From Halorussus salinisoli (lineage in GTDB: Archaea > Halobacteriota > Halobacteria > Halobacteriales > Haladaptataceae): a DNA stretch of 64,000 bases. The stretch covers positions 1,178,001 to 1,242,000 of the forward strand of contig SZNP01000001.1 of the NCBI GenBank assembly GCA_005239435.1, written 5' to 3'. Positions within the stretch are counted from its first letter, which is position 1. Every line of letters begins with the position of its first letter. The position numbers were made by a program, and so were the translations under genes. Below are positions 44,746 through 56,665 of this stretch, piece after piece. The notes below the pieces were generated by a model. That model saw nothing but the letters and a program-made list of their open reading frames with translations. It made no database searches and was not told the origin of the DNA.

Positions 44746-45258
44746 ATGAACCCGACCGAAACCGTCGAGGACTACTACGAGGCGCTCCGGCGGAGCGACC
44801 CTCTCTCGCCCTTCTTCGCCGAGCGCGACGACGTGGTGAAGTTCGGCATCAGCGAGCGTCTCGGAGGCTACGAATCGGTCGCCGAGGGACTCCGCGAACA
44901 GACCCGGGCGACGGAGGATTGGCAGGTCGAGAGCCGTGCCTTGGAGGTCGTCGAGCGTGGGTCGGAAGAAGTGGCCGGACGTAAGTCGGAGGAAGCGGTC
45001 GGAAGTGAGTCGGAGGAAGCGGTCGGAAGTGAGTCGGAGGAAGCGGCCGGAAGCGAGTCGGTGGCGTGGTTCACCGACGACGTGGGTCTCTCGTGGATAG
45101 ACTCGGACGGAGAACGCCAGTCGTTCGACACGCGGTGGAGTGGGGTTCTCGAAATCGAGTCGGGACGGAGCGGAGCCCACGAAAGCGAGTCAGACGAAGG
45201 CGACGAGCGACGCTGGCGATTCGTGCAGATGCACGTCAGCGCGCCGCACGACCTCTAA
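44746..45258 (+). CDS. SnoaL/NTF2-like protein with an internal 8-residue repeat
   Basis: 170 residues. The start MNPTETVEDYYEALRRSDPL and SPFFAERDDVVKFGISERLG, with the end RRWRFVQMHVSAPHDL, match the SnoaL/DUF3225 type of NTF2-like fold. The loop at residues 73-104 is made of four 24-bp repeats (44961-45056) giving SEEVAGRK then SEEAVGSE twice and SEEAAGSE. The repeat is in a place where family members usually have a short beta turn. A ligand-binding or enzymatic role is possible but unknown. Confidence 0.75.
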   Translation: MNPTETVEDYYEALRRSDPLSPFFAERDDVVKFGISERLGGYESVAEGLREQTRATEDWQVESRALEVVERGSEEVAGRKSEEAVGSESEEAVGSESEEAAGSESVAWFTDDVGLSWIDSDGERQSFDTRWSGVLEIESGRSGAHESESDEGDERRWRFVQMHVSAPHDL

Positions 45259-45260
45259 CG

Positions 45261-45458
45261 ATGGTCGGCCCTGCAACCGACGAAGAGAAGCGAGACGCGA
45301 TGAACGTGCTCAAAGCCAGTATCGTCGTGCTGGTCGGTGCGTCGGCCGGACTCATCACGCTCTCGGGCGGCGGGTCGCTGGTGCAGGTCGCGGTCGCAGT
45401 CGTCGCGGGGTCAGTGGTCGGAGCGGTTCTGCTCGCCTACCTCGTCTATATTCTGTAG
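45261..45458 (+). CDS. Small two-helix membrane protein
   Basis: 65 residues, starting MVGPATDEEKRDAMNVLKAS, with two hydrophobic segments (about 20-38 and 42-64) separated by SGGGSLVQ. The ATG lies 2 bp after the stop of the SnoaL-like gene, indicating an operon. The function is unknown. Confidence 0.7.
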   Translation: MVGPATDEEKRDAMNVLKASIVVLVGASAGLITLSGGGSLVQVAVAVVAGSVVGAVLLAYLVYIL

Positions 45459-45565
45459 CGCCGCGGATATTATGGATTCTCCGCAGTATTAGGGATTCTC
45501 AGCAGCATTAGTGCTTCTCCGCAGTATCCGGGTTTCCCGGACCAATCAGGAACTCTCCGTATCGA

Positions 45566-46519
45566 TCAGGGATTCACTCGGGTCAGCCAACGCTGAGGAG
45601 CGTCCAGTTCCGCGTCGGTCGGCAGATTCTCGGGACGGTCCCAGACCACGCTCGCACCTTCGATGCCGCGCTCGGCGGCGACCGCCTCGAAGAACGCTTT
45701 GCCGCGCTCGTACTGCCTGCGCTTCAGGCCGAGACCGAGCATCCGGCGGACGAGTCGGGAGAGCGGGTCGCCGCCGCGTCTGCGGGCCTCCATCTTCTCG
45801 CGGAGGTCGGCGTACTCGTCGTCGAACGCGCCGTCCATCAGGAGTTCGGCGTACCCCTCGACCGCGGTCATCGCGGCGTCGAGTTCGCGGAACGCCTCCC
45901 GGTCGAGTCGTCCCTTCGCCAGCGCGTCGATGCCCGACTCCATCCGCGCTTCGAGGTGACCCGAGAGCCACGGGGCCGCGCCGAACTCCGCGGCGTGGGT
46001 CACTTCGTGGAACGCTATCCAGCGCCGGAATCGGTCGTAGTTCACGTCGAGTTCGCGGGCGATGCGGTCGATGTTCGGCCGGACGAAGTAGAGGGCGTGT
46101 TCGTCGCTGTCCGCCAACAGGAGCGGGTCGTACTGGCCGAGGACGTTCTTGGCCAGCACCGAGAGCATCACCGACATCGTGCCGGTGTTGATGGTGCGGG
46201 CGACGCCCGGCATGACGGCGGGACCGTGTTCCTCGACCGGTTTCATCACCCGCCGGAAGGTGTCGATGTTGGCGTCGATCCAGTGATGTCGGTTCTGGAC
46301 TTCGATAGTGTTAGGCACGTCGAACTCCGCGCCGGAAACCTCGCGTACGCGAGTACGGGCGTCCCGCACGTCGGCCGCGTACCCTTCCTGCTCGGTCTCG
46401 GACAACTCGAGCGAGCCGGGAGACGTCACTGCCTTCGCTGCCTCGGCGACCGCTTCCCAGTCGATGGGTCCGTCGCCCGACGCGTCGGCGATTGCCCGGA
46501 CGCTACGATAGAGACTCAC
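45566..46519 (-). CDS. Zinc-dependent metalloprotease-like protein (zincin, DUF2342)
   Basis: 317 residues if the GTG complementing 46517-46519 is used (MSLYRSVRAIADASG); a TTG at 46546 would add nine residues. The zincin motif HEVTHAAEF gives H-E-x-x-H, and MTAVEGYAELLMDGAF provides a conserved downstream Glu. It matches the Zincin_2 family found in actinobacteria and haloarchaea, sometimes named as F420-biosynthesis-associated by genome position. Proteolytic activity has not been shown to my knowledge. The start codon is uncertain. Confidence 0.82.
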   Translation of the reverse strand: MSLYRSVRAIADASGDGPIDWEAVAEAAKAVTSPGSLELSETEQEGYAADVRDARTRVREVSGAEFDVPNTIEVQNRHHWIDANIDTFRRVMKPVEEHGPAVMPGVARTINTGTMSVMLSVLAKNVLGQYDPLLLADSDEHALYFVRPNIDRIARELDVNYDRFRRWIAFHEVTHAAEFGAAPWLSGHLEARMESGIDALAKGRLDREAFRELDAAMTAVEGYAELLMDGAFDDEYADLREKMEARRRGGDPLSRLVRRMLGLGLKRRQYERGKAFFEAVAAERGIEGASVVWDRPENLPTDAELDAPQRWLTRVNP

Positions 46520-46554
46520 GGCTTTCAGTTGGGGACGGGTGGTCAAAATCTTTC

Positions 46555-46600
46555 TGCCGCGTTTGGGTGGGTCTGGCTGCCGCGTCTGGGTGGGTCTCGC
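46555..46600 (+). repeat. Two-copy 23-bp tandem repeat
   Basis: TGCCGCGTTTGGGTGGG and TGCCGCGTCTGGGTGGG begin the two 23-bp units, at 46555 and 46578. The G/T-rich strand continues to about 46790. It sits in the 5' region of the zincin gene. Confidence 0.5.
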
Positions 46601-47351
46601 CCGCCGAGATACGCTCTCGTCCGGATGGTGGGGTTACCGTTTCGTTCGGTGGGGCGAACCGTCGTCGTGAACCGGACGGATTCGTGGACCCTACTCACGC
46701 GCCCACAAGGTGAGTAGGCGGGTGGGGGCACACCACCGTCGCGTTTGTAAGCGGGGGAGTCGGGTGTTGGGTGGGTCGGTGGCTTTGTCGGCCCCTGACA
46801 CCACTGTCGCGGATGTATTCGGGAACTACTAAACAGAACAACATTGGAACCCTCATATTCGTGTTATAGGGGATTTACTCATCGATAACGCCATATTTAC
46901 ATTCGAGATGGTGGTGTGTGTTCTTCTTCTAGGTTCGTCTGTCGTTACAGACGCGATGGGGGTGTGTCACTCCTTCACTATTTTATGTCTCTCGTTGGCG
47001 TCTCCCGTCTCATCTCACGTCGTCTTTTGCGTCTTCTCCCCTTCGCCCTCACTTGTTATCATTTCCCACAGCAACTGCGTCTTCCAACCCCACCTCCCCT
47101 CCACTTACATCCGCGAGGTAGGTGTCTGTCCAACCCGTCTACCTTCTCTGCAACCCGTTCGACAGTCTCGCCTGCTGGAACGTCCACACCGGCAGAACGT
47201 CCGCACCGCCAGAACATCCGCGATGGTACTCCGAGAGCATGGTTCCTGCGAATTGGTTTCAAACCCTCCTATTTGGTCGTTGGTCGGGAAGATACATCCG
47301 CGACGATACCCCCTCCATTTATATTCTGAAGTACGAAGGCACTCTCATCAG
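46601..47351. other. Long strand-biased non-coding region upstream of orc1, possible replication origin
   Basis: About 750 bp with no supported gene. The plus strand is G/T-rich to about 46790, AT-rich at 46815-46915 (with GTGTTATAGGGGATTTACTC), then C/T-rich to about 47160. A 7-bp hairpin CGTCTGT-CGTT-ACAGACG lies at 46936-46953. In haloarchaea, origins typically lie next to orc1/cdc6 genes in such regions. I could not see clear copies of known origin recognition boxes, so origin function is only a hypothesis. A TATA-like TTTATATTC at 47318-47326 serves orc1. Confidence 0.4.
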
Positions 47352-48581
47352 ATGGCTACCGACGACGACGTAGACCGCGATCCGCTCTTCCGGTACGACG
47401 AACCGATATTCGCGGACGAGGACCTGCTTCGCATCTCTCACCTCCCCGGACCGAACCGAATCGTCGGGCGCGACGAACACATGCAGAAGGTCGCCGAGGC
47501 TCTCAACCCCGCCATCTTCGGCCAGGAGCCGACCCACCTCTTCATCTTCGGAAAGACAGGGACCGGCAAGTCGCTCATCTCCCGGAGCGTCTCCAAGCGC
47601 GTCGAGAACGAGGCCCGTACCGAGGACGTGGACGTAGAGACGGCCTTCATCGACTGTGGCGAGCAGACGACCGAAGCCTCCGTCATCAAGACGGTCGGCA
47701 GGGAACTCAACGAACCGAACGAGACCGGCATCACGGTTCCCCAGCGGGGACTCGGCACCGGGGACTACTACGACCGCCTCTGGCAGATTATCGACGCCTG
47801 TAGCGACGTGGCAATCGTCATCCTCGACGAGATAGACATGCTGGAGGACGACGAGGTACTCCGGAAACTCTCGCGGGCGGGCGAGAATCGAAGAATCACC
47901 GACTCGACCATCGGCATCATCGGCATCTCGAACAAGATCGACTTCCCCGACGAACTCAACGAGCGCGTCAAGTCGAGTTTCGCTCACGACGAACTCGTCT
48001 TTCCCCCGTACGACGCCCACCAACTGGTGGACATCCTCCAGAACCGGGCCGACGCCTTCCGCGACGAGGTGCTCTCCGACGACGCCGTCCCGCTCACGGC
48101 CGCGCTCGCCGCGCAGGAACACGGCGACGCCCGGAAGGCAATCGACATCCTCCGCAACGCCGGGCGAATCGCCACGAAGGAAGAAGACGAAGAGGTCACC
48201 GAGGAACACGTCTACGCCGCGAAAGAGAAGACCGAGGCCGACCGCTTCGCCGAACTCATCGACGGCGCGCCCACGCAGGCGAAGGCGATTTTGCTCGCGC
48301 TGACCGTCCTGACCGAGAACAAGCCCCGGGACCAGTTCCCGACTCAGCAAATCTACCGGCAGTATCAGTCCATCGCGCGGAAACTCGACATGGACTCGCT
48401 GTCCGAGCGCCGAGTCCAGGAGATTCTACAGGAACAGGACTTCCTCAACGTCATCAACTCCGAGACGAAGGGCCGGGGCCGGGGACGCGGAGTCCACACC
48501 AAGCACCGACTACTCGAAGAACCCGAAATCGTGAAGAAGGTCCTCAATCGGGACTCCCGAATCGCGGACCTCGGTATGTGA
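47352..48581 (+). CDS. orc1: Orc1/Cdc6 replication initiator
   Basis: AAA+ ATPase that recognises origins and loads MCM; 409 residues from ATG 47352 (MATDDDVDRDPLFRYDEPIF). Walker A is FGKTGTGKSLISRSV (about 68-80), Walker B IVILDEIDMLEDD (about 158) and sensor 1 IIGISNKIDF. The sensor 2 region HGDARKAIDILRNAGRIA and the C-terminal winged helix (SERRVQEILQEQDFLNVINS, KGRGRGRGVHTKHRLLEE) are present. Haloarchaea carry many Orc paralogues; the GKTGTGKSL form separates it from the GKPGTGKT group, so the exact paralogue number is uncertain. The longer frame from 46908 is not conserved and crosses the TATA box. Confidence 0.94.
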   Translation: MATDDDVDRDPLFRYDEPIFADEDLLRISHLPGPNRIVGRDEHMQKVAEALNPAIFGQEPTHLFIFGKTGTGKSLISRSVSKRVENEARTEDVDVETAFIDCGEQTTEASVIKTVGRELNEPNETGITVPQRGLGTGDYYDRLWQIIDACSDVAIVILDEIDMLEDDEVLRKLSRAGENRRITDSTIGIIGISNKIDFPDELNERVKSSFAHDELVFPPYDAHQLVDILQNRADAFRDEVLSDDAVPLTAALAAQEHGDARKAIDILRNAGRIATKEEDEEVTEEHVYAAKEKTEADRFAELIDGAPTQAKAILLALTVLTENKPRDQFPTQQIYRQYQSIARKLDMDSLSERRVQEILQEQDFLNVINSETKGRGRGRGVHTKHRLLEEPEIVKKVLNRDSRIADLGM

Positions 48582-48820
48582 ACCCGCCTCGACCCATCTC
48601 TTCCGCGTCTCGTCCCCCGCCTCGGCCAATCCCTTCCGCATCTCGTCCGTCTCTCCGTCTCTGGTTTTCTCCTGCTCCAGCACTTTTTTCGCCCTTCGTT
48701 CTCTCCCCTTCCTGAAGGTACCTCGACAGTCTAGAACATATTAGGGGAATATTACCTCAACTTAGGTATATTAAACATATCTGGGAAGAGTTTATACGCC
48801 AAGACGTCCCGACAACAGCC
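48582..48820. promoter_or_regulatory. AT-rich region after orc1 with short dyads
   Basis: 48730-48800 is strikingly AT-rich. It contains ATATTAGGGGAATAT (5-bp arms) and TACCTCAACTTAGGTA (5-bp arms), then GTTTATACG at 48790-48798 as a TATA element for the next small gene. It is a candidate unwinding or binding region associated with orc1, or simply a strong promoter. Confidence 0.4.
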
Positions 48821-48997
48821 ATGTCAACTGCAACGACGTGGAACGACCCGAACGACTGCCCGTTCTGCGGTAACGAACTTCAGAACCCCGGCGCAGGCTT
48901 CATCGACCACATCGAGGCGAACCCGGACTGCGAAGAGGGATTCGAGACGTGGCGGAGCCAGATAGCCGACGATATCTGCGGCGGTTGGTCCGGATAA
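48821..48997 (+). CDS. DUF7501-like small zinc-finger protein
   Basis: 58 residues, starting MSTATTWNDPNDCPFCGNEL, then GAGFIDHIEANPDCEEGFET and ending DDICGGWSG. The CPFC knuckle, His and Cys of HIEANPDC make a C2HC-like zinc site. The pattern closely resembles a haloarchaeal family I know as DUF7501. The promoter GTTTATACG is 22-30 bp upstream. The function is unknown. Confidence 0.85.
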   Translation: MSTATTWNDPNDCPFCGNELQNPGAGFIDHIEANPDCEEGFETWRSQIADDICGGWSG

Positions 48998-49223
48998 TCC
49001 CTTCGCTGCTGGTCCGAACAGTAGTCAACTGTTTTTCTAGACTACTCAAGAACTACCGAGCACGTCGCTCGGTGTGTTCGAGTACCGTATTCCGTAAGCA
49101 GAGGTCAGCGACGAGTACGTCACGCTCGCCCGAAAATATAATAGGTTACCTAATATCAATAATATCTAATTGAGGCGTCTTATAGGAAGGCTTATCACTC
49201 CGTCTCGGCTACCGACTTCTACG

Positions 49224-49319
49224 ATGAGATGCCCCCAATGTAGCGGTGAACTCGTAGTTGCACACGGCTACGAGTCGTGTTCGAAGTGCGGCCACATCCC
49301 GCCACACGGTTCCGACTGA
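49224..49319 (+). CDS. 31-residue CPxC/CxxC zinc-finger microprotein
   Basis: Starts MRCPQCSGELVVAHGYESCS and continues KCGHIPPHGSD. CPQC and CSKC give a complete four-Cys zinc ribbon in 31 residues, similar to the smallest haloarchaeal CPxCG proteins. An AT-rich promoter with the dyad TAGGTTACCTA (about 49142-49152) and CTTATAGG near 49180 is upstream. Coding status is inferred from the motif and stop placement. Confidence 0.7.
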   Translation: MRCPQCSGELVVAHGYESCSKCGHIPPHGSD

Positions 49320-49476
49320 CGGTCCTACGAGTTCCACGAAGCGGTATCGTTCGCGACGACCACCATACCCCGTATTTTGAACCGCGTTCCATCCGGGACC
49401 GACGGGTGCCGCATGTCGAATTTCGACCGTCTGCGACCGGCGGGATTTTTCTACCGTCGGGCGCTACCACTGTCTC

Positions 49477-52657
<3,181 letters not shown>

Positions 52658-52801
52658 GCCGCGTCGCACACTCGATTCTCCCTTCTCTCTGGAATCGTTC
52701 TGGTAGCTACTTCTAAATGCATATTTTTGAAATGCAGAATACACTACGTGAGATAGATTTAGTGATGTGCTCTCTATAGGCTTCCACAGCCAGTTCAGGT
52801 A

Positions 52802-53386
52802 CTAGTCATCCATGTCGATATACTGTGCGAAATCGTGGTAGCCCATAGTCCCATCGTCACCGTAGTATCCCACTTCTGTATCTTGCTTATACAGAGTATC
52901 CTGCAAGCCCGGAGACGTGTCTGCCGCTATTTCTGTTCCCGTTTCGAAGGTTGATGAGTCCTCACCGTTATCGAAATCATCCCAGTACCAACTGTAGGCG
53001 ATGTTGTCTCTATTTACATCGAGAGTCCGGTCAACATCTCCACCTTGACTGTAAGTCCAGTTGATCGACACACCGCTGTACGAGATGGATAGACCGATGC
53101 TGTTTTCCTCGTTGCTGGACCCATCCGCGGGCTGTCTGTCGACTATGTCTAAACCGCTTCCGCCGTAGTAGCTCCAATCGTGGATCGAATCTGCATCGTA
53201 GATTTCGTCATCGTACCCATCACCTGGAGTACAGCTTAGCGTCTGGTGAGAACCCCATCGGGAGTAGTTCGTATCATCGCCCGACCACCAGTAGACTTTC
53301 ACGTCCGAGACCGTGTCACCGTAATCCTCGTATCGACTGTACACGTCGTCAGACCAGAGCTCCCAAGGTTCGTTCACTTCGGGCAT
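52802..53386 (-). pseudogene. C-terminal part of a broken Tat-secreted protein gene
   Basis: 194 codons starting MPEVNEPWELWSDDVYSRYE at the ATG complementing 53384-53386, directly after an in-frame TAG (53387-53389). The sequence is Tyr/Trp/Asp/Ser/Gly-rich and beta-like (DVKVYWWSGDDTNYSRWGSH, GLSISYSGVSINWTYSQGGD), with no signal peptide of its own. It reads in the same frame as the upstream 53387-53668 open frame, so the two were probably one gene of a haloarchaeal Tat-secreted family. Codon usage is less GC-biased than in the neighbours. It could still be expressed from this ATG, so intact-gene status is not fully excluded. Confidence 0.6.
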
Positions 53387-53760
53387 CTACAGTTCCTCCT
53401 CGAATTTTTGAGCGTATTCATGGACATCGTCGTGAACGTTCGGGACTTTCGACGTGGACTGGGTAGAACCAATGTATCGGCGAGTTTGTCCTTCTCTGTT
53501 CACTGCCGCCACGGCACCGACTATGTTTGTGTCATCTTCATCTTCGACTCCGCCCACGGCGAACGGTTTGTCTTTGACGAAACTCGCAAACTCCTGTGCC
53601 TGCATGCTTACCAGTTCTCCATCTGAGAGCGGGTTGTCGATTGAGCGGGTAAACTCGATCACTTTCACGTCGTCCTCAGTTGCAGATGTAACTCCGGTCG
53701 CACCCAGGGCAACTGTCGATCCAAGGCCTTTCAGTACCGCGCGTCTTTTTTACATCGCAT
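53387..53760 (-). pseudogene. N-terminal part of the same secreted protein, frameshifted signal peptide
   Basis: The upstream half encodes a Tat-type signal in frame with the body (KRRAVLKGLGSTVALGATGV, then TSATEDDVKVIEFTRSIDNP), but the only ATGs fail. One gives ATG-TAA directly before AAA-AGA. The other (53758-53760) reads M-R-C-K-K and needs one more A in the six-A run (T run at 53746-53751 on plus) to join the signal. Without a correction, translation could begin only at a GTG inside (53666-53668), losing export. A TAG ends this half at 53387-53389. A sequencing error in the homopolymer is possible. Confidence 0.55.
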
Positions 53761-53913
53761 ATTAGTTAACAAATAGTATGTAAATAAACATTTCTACCAT
53801 AATATTATATTATATAATATATTATAGTTATTAATATAAGTAATAGTTTATAAATATATCTATCTACATACGGCAATAGAAATACTCTAGTGTATCGAGC
53901 TATAATAGCGGAT
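53761..53913. promoter_or_regulatory. Very AT-rich divergent promoter region
   Basis: Nearly all A/T from about 53762 to 53890, with runs such as ATATTATATTATATAATATA. It separates the broken secreted gene from the small membrane protein. It is a strong compositional outlier in this GC-rich chromosome. Confidence 0.5.
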
Positions 53914-54087
53914 ATGTCAAATAAAACCTACCAATTCGGTCTTTTAATAACGGTATTTGGTGGATTCTTATCACTCAACGGTTCGCATTTCGGAGATCTA
54001 AGCTCGTTATTTAGGAGTTTTGGAATATTTATCCTATCTTTCGGTATGGTAATCGGTGTAATTGGGCTCTTAGCGACGACTGACTGA
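53914..54087 (+). CDS. Small AT-rich two-helix membrane protein
   Basis: 57 residues, starting MSNKTYQFGLLITVFGGFLS, with two hydrophobic segments (about 7-22 and 33-54, IFILSFGMVIGVIGLL). Codon choice is AT-rich and the pI is not strongly acidic, unlike the chromosome average, so recent acquisition is likely. A GTG at 53890 would extend it by eight residues. The function is unknown. Confidence 0.55.
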   Translation: MSNKTYQFGLLITVFGGFLSLNGSHFGDLSSLFRSFGIFILSFGMVIGVIGLLATTD

Positions 54088-54219
54088 GAAACGAGACGAG
54101 CTCTAGTTAGAAGTGTTGAGGGGGATCAGTACCACGAACGTGCATACTTCTCTCCGAGAAAGATAAAAAGTCGGCACGATAACGAGGGTTTTTACTACGC
54201 TGGCGCAGTACCTCCGACT

Positions 54220-55701
54220 ATGCCAGACGGCCGGGACCCGGTCCCCAGTAGTCCGACCGAGAACGCCCTCTCCGGGCCGACCGAAAAGTGCGGCGTCGTC
54301 GGGGTCTCGCTCACCGAGCGAGACGCCGCGCGACCGCTCTACTACTCGCTGTACGCGCTCCAGCACCGCGGGCAGGAGTCGGCGGGCATCGTCACCCACG
54401 ACGGGTTCCAGCAACACGACCACGTCGAGATGGGACTCGTCGGCGACGCGTTCGACGAGGACGACATCGAGAGTCTCCGCGGGAGCGCGGGTATCGGCCA
54501 CGTTCGCTACCCCACCGCCGGGAGCGTGGACAAGTCCTGCGCCCAACCGTTCACCGTCTCGTTCCGGAGCGGGGCCTTGGGTCTGAGCCACAACGGCAAC
54601 CTCGTCAACGCCGACGACGTGCGCGACGAACTCGCCGCACAGGGCCACGCCTTCACCTCCGACGGCGACACCGAGGTCATCGCCCACGACCTCGCACGTA
54701 ACCTGCTGGAAGCCGACCTCGTGCGAGCGGTCAAGCGCACGATGGGGCGGATTCACGGTTCGTACTCGCTGGCCATCATGCACGACGACACCGTGCTAGG
54801 GGTCCGCGACCCCGAGGGTAACCGTCCGCTCTGCATCGGCGAACTCGAAGACGGCTACGTCGTCGCCAGCGAGTCGGCCGCTATCGATACGCTCGACGGC
54901 GAACTCGTCCGGGACGTGCGACCCGGTGAACTCGTCGTCCTCCGGCCGGACGGCGAGGGTTTCGACTCCTACCAACTGTTCGAGCGCGAACACACCGCCC
55001 ACTGCTTCTTCGAACACGTCTACTTCGCCCGCCCGGACAGCGTCATCGACGGCAGTCTCGTCTACGAGGTCCGGCGCGAACTCGGCCGCAAACTCTGGGA
55101 CGAGAGCGGCATCGACACCGACGTAGTCATGCCAGTTCCCGACTCCGGGCGCGCCTTCGCCAGTGGTTACGCGGAGGCCGCCCAAGAGGAAGACTCGAAG
55201 GTCGAGTTCGCCGAAGGGCTGATGAAGAACCGCTACGTCGGCCGGACGTTCATCATGCCGACCCAGGACGAGCGAGAGCGCGCGGTCCGCCTGAAGCTAA
55301 ACCCCATCAAGTCCACCGTGGAGGGCAAGACCGTCACGCTCGTCGACGACAGCATCGTCCGGGGGACTACCTCCACGCAACTCCTCGCCCTACTCCGGGA
55401 CTGCGGCGCGGCGGAGGTCCACATGCGAATCGGTGCGCCGCCCATCGCCGCGCCCTGTTACATGGGCATCAACATGGCGACCCGCGACGAACTCATCGCC
55501 GCCGACAAGTCCACCGAGGAGATCTGCGACGAGATAGAGGCCGACAGCCTCGCGTACCTCTCGACCGAGGCGGTCGCCGACGCGCTCGGCGAGGAGCGCG
55601 ACGACCTCTGTATGGGTTGTGTCACGGGCGAGTACCCCTACGACATCGAGGGCGAGGAGATGGATTCGGCCCACGCAGCGAACCCGAAACCCGAACTGTA
55701 G
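54220..55701 (+). CDS. purF: Amidophosphoribosyltransferase
   Basis: First step of purine synthesis: PRPP plus glutamine to phosphoribosylamine. 493 residues from MPDGRDPVPSSPTENALSGP; after a 23-residue propeptide-like start, Cys24 (TEKCGVVGVS) is the predicted N-terminal nucleophile. The glutaminase domain continues YALQHRGQESAGI and the transferase domain carries the PRPP motif TLVDDSIVRGTTS. GCVTGEYPYD near the end is one of the Fe-S-associated regions in related enzymes. The AT-rich island lies immediately upstream. Confidence 0.95.
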   Translation: MPDGRDPVPSSPTENALSGPTEKCGVVGVSLTERDAARPLYYSLYALQHRGQESAGIVTHDGFQQHDHVEMGLVGDAFDEDDIESLRGSAGIGHVRYPTAGSVDKSCAQPFTVSFRSGALGLSHNGNLVNADDVRDELAAQGHAFTSDGDTEVIAHDLARNLLEADLVRAVKRTMGRIHGSYSLAIMHDDTVLGVRDPEGNRPLCIGELEDGYVVASESAAIDTLDGELVRDVRPGELVVLRPDGEGFDSYQLFEREHTAHCFFEHVYFARPDSVIDGSLVYEVRRELGRKLWDESGIDTDVVMPVPDSGRAFASGYAEAAQEEDSKVEFAEGLMKNRYVGRTFIMPTQDERERAVRLKLNPIKSTVEGKTVTLVDDSIVRGTTSTQLLALLRDCGAAEVHMRIGAPPIAAPCYMGINMATRDELIAADKSTEEICDEIEADSLAYLSTEAVADALGEERDDLCMGCVTGEYPYDIEGEEMDSAHAANPKPEL

Positions 55702-55807
55702 CGGCCTACGGCGCGAATACCGTCTCGGACCCAGCGACCTCACGCCGCGTCCCTCACGCGAGACGGTCGGCCACAGTCGCTACCCGTCTCGAACTCGAAC
55801 TACCCCC

Positions 55808-56185
55808 ATGGTCGAAGAAGACCTCGGAGAGGCGACTATCACCTACGAAGGACCGGACGGCGAGACCGTCGAACAGACGGTCGAGAACGAACACGTCGCG
55901 TACTTTCAGGACCACTGGATAGTCAAGACCGGCGAAGACGACCGCGGGCGGGACCTCGTGCGCCGCATCCCCGCCTCGCGCGTCTACCACGTCGAGCGGA
56001 CGGTCGAACAGTTCGAGCGAGAGGTCGAGACGGTCCGAGACCAGGTGCAGTCGGTCGCCGACGACCTCCGGACGAAACTCCTCGGCGGCGCGAGCAGCGG
56101 CACCGACCGAGGAAGCGAGAGCGAGACCCTCCACATCGACGTAGAGAGCGGCGAGTCCGACGACAGCGACGACCGGGACCGATAG
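55808..56185 (+). CDS. Small conserved haloarchaeal protein
   Basis: 125 residues, starting MVEEDLGEATITYEGPDGET. The first 70 residues look beta-rich (VEQTVENEHVAYFQDHWIVK), then a helix (FEREVETVRDQVQSVADDLR) and an acidic Ser/Asp tail. No domain is recognised. It follows purF by 106 bp and may be transcribed with it. Confidence 0.7.
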   Translation: MVEEDLGEATITYEGPDGETVEQTVENEHVAYFQDHWIVKTGEDDRGRDLVRRIPASRVYHVERTVEQFEREVETVRDQVQSVADDLRTKLLGGASSGTDRGSESETLHIDVESGESDDSDDRDR

Positions 56186-56416
56186 CGTCCCCGTACCGCG
56201 TCGAAGATTCCTGGCAGCACGAAGAACATTTCTTAAAACATCGATAACAAGTGTTAAACAACTTCCTTTCTCTCTTATCCGAACTTTTCTCTAACCGAAC
56301 CCCTCTCTAACCGAACTACGTCGGGCGTCCCCGAGACCCCGACCGCCTCTCTCGGCCAACCGCGCCCGGCAGAACGGGCAAAACAGTTAATCGACGACGG
56401 GCCGTGGGAATCGAGG

Positions 56417-56665
56417 ATGGCTTCGGGTCACGACGCGGGCGACCGACGCGTGCGCCGCGAAAGGGGGAGCGAAGGCGACGAGGAGAGCGTGGGCGAGGAG
56501 GGGGCAGAGACCCACCCGCAGCCCGAACTCCGGTGGGTGCGACTCCGAGAGCCGAGACACGCTATCGAAATGGGGCCGAACGGCCGGATCCTCGACCACC
56601 GGTACCACGAGGGGTACGACGCGTGGGAGGTTTTGCTGGAGACCTACGAGGGGGAACTCGGTTAG
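56417..56665 (+). CDS. Small protein of unknown function
   Basis: 82 residues. An Arg/Glu/Gly-rich start (MASGHDAGDRRVRRERGSEG) is followed by a more conserved-looking end (ELRWVRLREPRHAIEMGPNG, YHEGYDAWEVLLETYEGELG). The 3' end overlaps the convergent DUF420 gene by 4 bp. Existence is supported mainly by the C-terminal composition and codon pattern. Confidence 0.55.
   Translation: MASGHDAGDRRVRRERGSEGDEESVGEEGAETHPQPELRWVRLREPRHAIEMGPNGRILDHRYHEGYDAWEVLLETYEGELG

Noticed and set aside
46908..47351. N-terminal extension of the Orc1 frame
   Set aside because: The 148 extra codons are Ser/Cys/Val-rich, unlike any Orc, and cross the TATA box; the protein start at 47352 matches the family.
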